NCBI GenBank assembly: GCA_035578155.1
Contig: JAPWDM010000006.1
Coordinates: 11,238,305-11,302,304 of the forward strand
Direction: 5' to 3'
Source: Brachynemurus nebulosus
Lineage: Eukaryota > Arthropoda > Insecta > Neuroptera > Myrmeleontidae
Length of the DNA stretch: 64,000 bases
Shown here one piece after another: positions 57,270-64,000 of this stretch; positions within the stretch are counted from its first letter, which is position 1, and every line of letters begins with the position of its first letter. Under the pieces are notes generated by a model, which was not told the DNA's origin, searched no databases, and saw only the letters and a list, made by a program, of their open reading frames with translations. The position numbers were made by a program, and so were the translations under genes.

Positions 57270-57466
57270 GAATATTTAACTTTGTCAAATTTTCACTTAA
57301 ATATAGAAAAATAGTTTTTCACAAACTAGTTTCGGTTTCTTAGACCATCCTCAGGTGAACTCTGAATTGAACTGAGAAATTGAGTTCATGTCTAAGAAAC
57401 CGAAAACTAGTTTGTGAAAAACTATTTTTCTATATTTAAGTGAAAATTTGACAAAGTTAAATATTC
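57270..57466 (-). mobile_element. Foldback repeat with hammerhead-like core
   Basis: Arms 57270-57360 and about 57382-57466 are almost exact reverse complements. On the minus strand the left arm reads TTCAC-CTGAGGA (57354-57348), a stem-like GGTCTAAGAAACC, GAAA (57333-57330), the palindrome CTAG, then TT and GTGAA. TTCAC can pair with GTGAA as stem I. This is the order of a hammerhead ribozyme core with a short palindromic stem III. The right arm has lost CCTGAGGAT, so only one arm keeps the core. Confidence 0.65.
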
Positions 57467-57870
57467 TTCGCCATATATATTATGGATTTTCACAAAGTAA
57501 AACTATTTACAATTAATTTACACAGAAATTATCACTACACTGAGATTGTGTTATCGACCAATACCTATCCGCGATAGCGTCACACGCATATTACGATTGT
57601 TCTGGCCATAACACGTATGTGATTTGCTCGGATTATAAAACTTTAAACATGAAAATTTGTAATATTTAGAAGTACATTACTAATGGAAAATCTAGCGCGG
57701 GTGAAGACATTGAAATAAAGAAAATTTAACGTTTTGTATATGAGAGATAGGATTGGACAGTTGGAACAGAGGACAGTGTTAACCGTCCGTACCTACTGCA
57801 TATTTGTAACACAAAAAGACGTCGGAACGAAGCAAACGAGTGACGTAAAACATTATTTGATCATATATAT
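57467..57870. other. Gene-free stretch
   Basis: Contains GATTTTCACAAAGTAAAACT at 57484, the outer flank shared (in reverse) with the 37.4 kb foldback (TTTACTTTGTGAAAATCCAT). Otherwise unrecognised. Confidence 0.4.
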
Positions 57871-58370
57871 AAAAAAATACCCGTGTCACAGCATCCTGCA
57901 TAACATAGCGAATTTTCAGTTATAAAAATTAGTTTTCCTCGGAAACTAGTTGCCATAGAACAATAGTTTAAAGACCTTTGTTACGTAATTTTTTCTCTTC
58001 TTTTAAATGGTGCAAAAAAATTTTTACAAAAATTGTTGATTAAGTGGAAATTTTGGCAAAAAACTAATTTTTTGCAAGAACAAAAAGCATGTTACTGGCA
58101 TCCGACGTGACTGGCTAACGAACTTGTCCAACGGTTTGGCATTTCCAACATTTTCACCAAATTTCGTAAACCTAGGACATTTCGTTCGAGAGTTATCGTG
58201 CCGACACTTAGATACATATATACATATATACATATATATATAAATTTTAGTGAATATTATTTTCGGTTTCTAGAGTCCTCAAAACAAATTTCTGCCATAG
58301 TCTCGGGCTCAAGTCGCGTCATGACAGTGGCTGTAATAGCTGAATTCCATTCTGGAAATTCGCTAAAAAA
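57871..58370 (+). repeat. Family B repeat copy 6
   Basis: AATACCCGTGTCACAGCATC, TAGCGAATTTTC, TTTTCACCAAATTTCGTAAA, TTCGAGAGTTATCGTGCCG, an ACATATATAC-type microsatellite (58208-58240), CGGTTTCTAGAGTCCTC and GAATTCCATTCTGGAAATTC then GCTAAAA. The reading frame kept in copies 3 and 4 is broken here by a stop. A GC-rich CCGCA run (58375-58412) follows immediately. Confidence 0.75.
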
Positions 58371-60240
58371 GACGTACCGCACCGCACCGCACTTCTCCGC
58401 TCCGCGACGGTTGTGCCCAGCCATGTGTAGGTCATTTTAATCCTCGTAGTAGAAACTTGGTAGGTTCAAAGCCGCATGTTACATACGTAAGACATCCATG
58501 TCACAATATTGTTACCATTATATTGGGGTTCCGTAACATAAATCTCTGTTGAAACTCACGGAACATGGGGAATGCAAGTGATCCGAGAAATTGGTAGCGC
58601 GTTATATAAAAAATTACGTTTTGATATATCGATGACTTTCCAAGATATCAATGATCAGCTAAATTTTCGAAAATTTACAGGTAATTGGAAGTAGAGAAAA
58701 TGGTCTCTAGTGAATGAAATTATACATCGAGATATATGTTTTGGCTTTAGGAAGCATCCCCAAAAAATTCAAGACCAAATCATTAAGGTAGTTGGTCAGT
58801 AAAACGATTTTTTTAAAGGAATTTAATGAAACTTCTCTAGATATTTATTTAATTCAATACCAATAATACGAGCCTCTTCCGATTAAAATTGACTACCCCA
58901 GTTTTGAGAAAAACGATTTCAAAGGTTTGTAATTTTAACACGGGTTCTTACGGGAAAACTCTATTTTTTTCGAATAAAATGAAAACGTATCAAAGGAATT
59001 TGATAAAGATTTAATATGCTATAAAATACAAAGTTACAAACCATATTTAATAAGAAATAAAAATTATTGACCACGCAACATTTTACAACGCTTTTTCAAC
59101 AATTCTTTTATATTGCTGCAACATAAGCGCGCAGAAATTCAAAAATCAATTTTGTACCTGATTATCTCACAGCAAATATGTTAACGAAAATGCTGGAAAA
59201 TGCATAAAATTTTCGTTTTCATAAAGAACGTTTAACGATTACGAAACCACTGCGGAACCCTAACTCAGTGCGTGTACGGCACACACTTGACGAATTTTAT
59301 TATCTGTCTGCTCGGTTGGCTGACTATTGGTCGGCCACGCACGCAGACACGCATCTACGCATCATTATATGCTACGCAACTCTAACAGTGTGTTATATGG
59401 TCTGTCACACTAGGAACAAGATGACATATATATATAATATGTGAACGTATTTTTATCATTTGCCCCCCTTTACCGCCCCACATATGTATGGTCCGTCGCT
59501 TCAGTGGAAATGGATGAACGACATTTCAGCTCAACTCAACCAAAACATTGGATCTTACTAACAAAACAAGTTAGTAGTTTTCACATTTCCACGAATGAAT
59601 TTCCTCTTTTATTTTCCCGTCTTTGTCCACCGCTTTTCTAACTACTTTCGATCTTTTCGATTTGTCTTATTTGTGTTGTTTTTCTTTTTCTAAAGAGAAA
59701 AAAAACTTTTTCTCAAAAGAATTTTTTTGTTTCACTGGCCTGGCATGTTTTTTTTTTCGACTAACAAAAAATTTGAGAAAATTGAGTTAAATGTGATTTT
59801 AAAAGCAATCAATTTTTGACTGCTCGAACAGTACAGAATATTCATAATTGAATTAAAAATTTTATAGGTTTAAACTTTTTGTTCGTTATTGTAAGTAAAT
59901 TCTCTCGAAAAAGTCTTTAAACAAAATTAAATCAAAAATGTTTTACAAAATTTAATTAATTTAAAATATTAACTAATTTCTCCACAATTTACAAAGTCTA
60001 TATCTACCTTCAACTAATTATTATTGAAAATATGGCTGACGTACCATGTTGAACGGTTTCTTTAGGGTTCCGAAGAAGGGTTCTTTAGGGTTTTTGTCAC
60101 ATTCTCTAAATAGTAACGGGTATTTTGTAACTAAGAAAAGAAATTCGTATTTTCCTTATTTTTAACTCCGGCCACTACTTCTATCCCCACTAATTTCCCA
60201 TCATCTATTGCAACAATTTACAAGTTAAGATTTAGAATAA
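58371..60240. other. Gene-free stretch with repeat ends
   Basis: TTAAGGTAGTTGGTCAGTAA at 58785 resembles the left end of a TTAA element like the foldback at 15188, with no right partner found. 59251-59292 holds GGAACCCTAACTCAGTGCG and TACGGCACACACTTGACG, a repeat word also at 44085 and 60836. No coding recognised. Confidence 0.4.
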
Positions 60241-60269
60241 ATATAGGCCTGTATTTGAATGCAATCTTT

Positions 60270-60365
60270 ACACGTTTGAGAATGGTCATATTGACCGAAA
60301 CATGTTATAAGTGTTTTTATATTCAATAAAAGTGGTATTTTGCAAAGTAAAGTGTTTTTTTAAGA
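60270..60365 (+). repeat. Hammerhead-like repeat fragment
   Basis: TTGAGAA (60276) in the place of CTGANGA, then T and GGTCATATTGACC, a perfect 5-bp hairpin (60284-60296), GAAA (60297-60300), palindrome CATG and TT. It continues into AAAAGTGGTATTTTGCAAAG, shared with the 48.7 kb foldback. Two core changes suggest a dead copy. Confidence 0.5.
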
Positions 60366-60483
60366 AAGAACTACACTAGTGATCTGATTGAGAGAAAGCA
60401 AAATGCGTATATGTATTGGTCACACGGATATAAAAGAAAAAAACATTAAAATTCTTTTATGTAAACAAGTCATTATATATGTA

Positions 60484-60610
60484 TACAGGGTGGAATTTTA
60501 ATAACTCTTATACCTTTTGGTGAATTTCGATAAAATTGTACGATGATTTAGAACGAAATTAGTTGGAAACAACATAGCTATATTTTCAGCTATGTTGTTT
60601 CCAACAACAG
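60484..60610. repeat. CAGGGTGGA repeat end plus an 18-bp perfect hairpin
   Basis: TATACAGGGTGGAATTTT marks a left end of the CAGGGTG class. At 60562-60579 GTTGGAAACAACATAGCT is exactly mirrored at 60588-60605, loop of eight bases. A right end of the element is not found. Confidence 0.65.
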
Positions 60611-61358
60611 TCAGTTTCTAATCACGTGACCAGTAGCTAAAGAAATATAAGGAACCAGCAATTTTTGCCTGTCAAGCAATGAAAAATGAGAGAGAGAAAG
60701 TGGTCTGCTAGCTGTGAATGAAATTTTGATGCTTCGGGAGAAATTCTGCGATATAAGTGTTCACTAATCTATTTATTCACCACTCTTAAAAAAATATATA
60801 TCTCGAAAACTGTGGAAAGACTGTAGACGCTAAGAAATCCTGACTCAATGCGTGCCCGACACGCTTCTGACAAGTAATTTTTTGTATATTTTTCGAAAAT
60901 TTAATTTTAAATTCACCCCGAACCATTCCCTTGTTAAGGTCCGTCTCGCCGATTTCTTTCTTAGCGGAAAAAAAAATTGTACACAATATGTATGTTTAGA
61001 ATTCATCGTCCTTCGTCTTCGGCACACAATGAGCACGCGCAGATTGTCTTGTTTGCGAGATTGATTGTGTTTGTTTTTAAAATCATAAATATACAACAGC
61101 AGAGGGCCAGGCAATAAGAGGCCAGTAGTCAGCCTTGAACCAGCTACTGATGTTTGGAGTGAAGGACGTACCATAATATCAAAGGAAAAGTCAAATTCAA
61201 TTTTCTTTTGATGGGCACAAAAATGAAAAGAAAATAATAATTATAATGAATTTTGTTTTTGAACAACGCAAAAAAGAATTGTTGTATTTTGAAACAATCT
61301 CAAATTGAATGTTCTGTTATTTGAAATAAGAATAAGTTTAAGTAAATGAATAGTTTTT
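60611..61358. other. Gene-free stretch
   Basis: 60836-60872 holds TGACTCAATGCGTGCCCGAC and ACGCTTCTGACAAG, the same repeat word as at 59254. Overlapping frames on both strands (60786-60986, 60845-61174, 60852-61064) are shadows of one another with no recognised product. Confidence 0.4.
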
Positions 61359-61940
61359 AAAGCAAAGTTTTATTTAAATATGAACTAAAATGTATAAAAT
61401 AACATTTGTGTGAAGTTTGAAGTCATGTCAACTTAATTTAAAATCTTGAGGCGTCATTATTAATTATTTTTGTTTCTAATCACGTGATCAGTAGCTATTT
61501 TACTTTTCAGTTCTTACCAAACTTTGTTAAACGCCTCAAGCTTTTATAAGTTATGCTGCACATTGCTTCAGACTTCACTCAAAAGTTATTTTATACATTT
61601 TAGTTCATTTTCAAATAAAAGCTTGCTTTAAAAAACTATTTTTTTACTTAAATTTATTTTATACTTTTTAGTCTGATCACAATTAATTTTTAAAGTCAAA
61701 CATAACTATGGATACTAAGAAAATTGCAATTTACAATCATGGGACAGTATTTGACAGTCAAAATGTCAAAAATTTACATAAGACTAAAAATCGGCAATTC
61801 CAGTTTTGAGGCAATTTATACACAGTTATACACATACGCAAAACTTAAAACCACCAGCTGAATTACAAGTTGTCTAAACTTTGATTGCAAGATTTGATCT
61901 AAACAAACATACTAACATTGCAAGTTAAATAAAAGCTTTT
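61359..61940. mobile_element. Family F element, copy 2
   Basis: Left end AGCAAAGTTTTATTTAAAT and right end TTAAATAAAAGCTTTT. The inner inverted pair GTGTGAAGTTTGAAG and CTTCAGACTTCAC, with TTGAGGCGT/ACGCCTCAA, matches copy 1 at 43004. The right half also matches (AACATAACTATGGATAC, CAAGATTTGATCTAAAC). It contains TAATCACGTGATCAGTAGC, absent from copy 1. Confidence 0.7.
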
Positions 61941-62893
61941 AAAAAAAAATAAAATCTGGATTTTATGAAGAAAGAAATTCTGAAAACAGAATTGTCGGAG
62001 TTTTCTGTCTCGTTTTGATTTGGAACCTGCTAAGGAGTGAGGGTTGCGGTCAGTAACGGATCAAGAACGTTGCCAAGAATCAAAATTTATTTTACGTCCA
62101 CAAAGTTGTCATTGCAAATTGTAATTTTTAAAAAATGTTGAAATTTCATCACTGCCCCCTCTTTCTCCCACAAATGGAAAAGATAATTTTTTTTATGTCA
62201 CTCCCACTCACTGTGATACCATTTAAAAAAAAAATCGATTTTCGACTGAAAATTTGTTATGATTTTTTACCTACATTTGACAAGATTTTCAGTTCTAATA
62301 CGCGAGATAGAGCCTTAATATAATTGGAACCTTTCGGATCCAAATTCATCAATTAGTCATACACAAAATTCAGAAAGAATCCAAAAAAATCCAAAACTCT
62401 TCTATTTTTCTAAAAACTTAGTACCACGGTCATACAAAATTTTACTCCTCTCACTCTTTTTAGCTTGGTTCCATCCACTTCAAAATTTACATTCAATTTT
62501 CTGACTTTCTGTGTTCCTTGTCTTAAGTTTATCTGCGGTTATCCCAATACGTTCTTTTTGGACATTTGACGTCCCAGTTTTCGATTAAGAATATAATTTA
62601 CAAAATCGTGAGTGACCTAATACAAACATATAATTTTCGAAGCCGATGCTACGGCACCGCACCCCACCGTTGATATATCTTCGCAGACATTCCAATTTCT
62701 TTAGTTACGAAATCGAATTCCTCCGGGTCGAATTGATTGTCCTCACCAGACCATCACAAATCCGTATATCTCTTCGAATGGTGGGTACCTACCGAGAGTA
62801 AATTTATAGCTGGTGAATCGAACAGGATGCGGGGAGAGAAAGAATGGATGAAAACAGCATAAACCAATCGGTCGACGATTGGCCGAACATACA
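61941..62893. other. Gene-free stretch
   Basis: AT-rich; slightly GC-richer at 62640-62730. No frame or repeat end recognised. Confidence 0.35.
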
Positions 62894-62895
62894 TA

Positions 62896-63437
62896 CACTA
62901 CCGTTCAAAAGTTGGCAAACACACAAATTTTTGCAGATTACAAAATTTCTTTACCAGACATTTTGAAAAATTAGTTTGTTATTAAAATAATTTAGTTCGT
63001 ATACCACAATGACAACTAATAATATTATAAAAGCTTTTACATCTTTTGTCGGTAGTCTCCCGTATTGTTTTTTTTTTTTTTGATAAATGCACGTGTTTTA
63101 TTACAGTACCTCGCGAATGACACAACAGACAACTGGTCTCTTAAAATAACTGTCTGTGTAGCTCTGGTGGTGAGAAATCGTTCTCGATCTAGTGTAGTAC
63201 AGCTCTGGCGATTCTTTAAAGATGAATGGAAAAATTGGACAAAGATTATTTTGATACACTTCTAAACGGCGGCCCAGAATTTGTGAACAAGTCATCAAGA
63301 AAAAAGGTGGCTACTTTAATGATGAGGTTAGAATTTTTTGTAGCAGTATTGGTATAATTAAGTATGATTAACACGTTCAAATAAAATGATGATTTTACTG
63401 CATTTTCGGAGTGTTTCCAAACTTTTGAACGGTGGTG
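62896..63437 (+). mobile_element. Tc1-like transposon remnant, copy 2
   Basis: Ends CACTACCGTTCAAAAGTTG and CCAAACTTTTGAACGGTGGTG, flanked by TA (62894-62895, 63438-63439). 542 bases. It aligns with copy 1 at 32162-33030 on both sides of a different internal deletion. From 63261 the frame reads SKRRPRICEQVIKKKGGYF, which resembles the conserved tail of Tc1 transposases (P-R-R-C-x-x-V-I-x-x-K-G-G). The catalytic DDE domain is missing. Confidence 0.85.
63261..63370 (+). pseudogene. Tc1-like transposase C-terminal remnant
   Basis: About 36 codons are open from TCTAAACGG to a stop near 63370. The opening RRPRICEQVIKKKGGYF keeps the C-terminal signature seen in Tc1 family transposases. Upstream sequence (ATGAATGGAAAAATTGGACA) is the preceding part of the same protein in another frame, so at least one frameshift separates them. 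Non-functional by length and frame. Confidence 0.6.
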
Positions 63438-63717
63438 TACATACATACATTTAACAAAAACACAGCGCCAAGACCGATGACATTGTCCAGTGTCTGTCTG
63501 CCGGCCTGGCGTCTTCACCACGTCACTTCCGTATTTTATGTATGCCATGTTTTTGAACATAAGTAACATGTATGTAATGTACCTTTATAACAACTGTACA
63601 CTGAACGTTTGGGTGGATTCCAATTGTCCTATGTATGCATCTACATTTCTCATTCTACACTTTCGTTCAAAAATTTCGGGGTTAAGGAGAGGGAGTAGTA
63701 GCATAATTTCAAATGTC

Positions 63718-64000
63718 TTAAGAGGGTATTCTAGTCTAGAGACTCGATTTTTTTAAGTTTTTTTATTAATATTAAAAGTATAAAAATGTATAAAATTAAA
63801 AAAAAAAAAATCAAAATTGAAATCGGTATTAGCTGGCAAAGTGGGGGCTCAAAAAAAAAAAAATGGTGTCTCCTGGTTAACGTAATTCCAACCCTCCTGG
63901 TGATCTGAAACATAAAATTTTAGTTAATTCTTAATAAACAAGGATGTTGAATTAGTTGGACGTAGCCGATCTATCCATTTAAAAAAAAATCATTTTTTCC
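63718..64000. mobile_element. TTAA element, family A copy 4 (cut by window edge)
   Basis: Starts TTAAGAGGGTATTCTAGTC and proceeds through GTATTAGCTGGCAAAGTGGG, GGTGTCTCCTGGTTAACG and GTTGGACGTAGCCGAT. Compared with copy 3 it lacks the GATTTTACGGGCATAAT segment near the left end. The right end lies outside the window. Confidence 0.8.

Overview
The window looks like intergenic or heterochromatic DNA from an AT-rich arthropod genome, most likely an insect. The reasons are the strong A/T bias with many poly-A/T runs and (AT)n tracts, a degenerate CCTAA-rich array at the left edge (CCTAA is the complement of the insect telomere repeat TTAGG), and a dense, nested population of short non-autonomous DNA transposons of types common in arthropods (hAT with 8-bp target duplications, TA-flanked Tc1/mariner/pogo-like, TTAA-flanked). 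I cannot name the species. I see no bacterial operon structure, no rRNA or tRNA gene, no CRISPR array and no protein-coding gene that I can support. Open frames are short (162 codons at most), recognised by no family I know, and often shadows of microsatellites or repeats.

Layout. 1-1000: subtelomere-like degenerate satellite, then a short-period minisatellite. 2005-3035: a TA-flanked MITE carrying a nested TTAA element. 4000-4460: a palindrome-centred repeat whose inverted twin lies at 24.5 kb. 8.2-17 kb: pogo-like, CAGGGTG-ended and TTAA-flanked elements, including a nested pair (12.57-13.76 kb) and a 688-bp foldback (15.19-15.88 kb). 18-25 kb: hAT MITEs, a second large TTAA element, a GCATC-studded element and hairpins. 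25.5-31.4 kb: two copies of a TAGCGAATTTCC-ended repeat, one split by a hAT MITE full of TATCGATA, plus two more hAT MITEs. 32-43.7 kb: a decayed Tc1-like transposon, tandem 'GTTCCGTA' repeats, foldbacks, and a TTAA element with another element nested inside. 45-64 kb: further copies of the same families, two foldbacks or fragments with hammerhead-ribozyme-like cores, a 372-bp tandem duplication, a doubly interrupted TTAA element with a 147-bp internal tandem repeat, and a second decayed Tc1-like copy with a readable piece of the transposase C-terminus.

The elements do not form a pathway. What links them is shared mobilisation signals: at least five otherwise unlike families end in TTAA followed by a G-run (or GG), several hAT MITEs have perfect or near-perfect 8-bp target duplications, and three groups of foldback repeats carry a GAAA-palindrome-UH motif like the catalytic 3' half of hammerhead ribozymes known from Penelope-like retroelements. 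The hammerhead-like set, the TATCGATA-rich hAT MITE and the shared TTAA termini are the observations most worth testing. Coordinates were read by eye and may be off by a few bases at degenerate ends.
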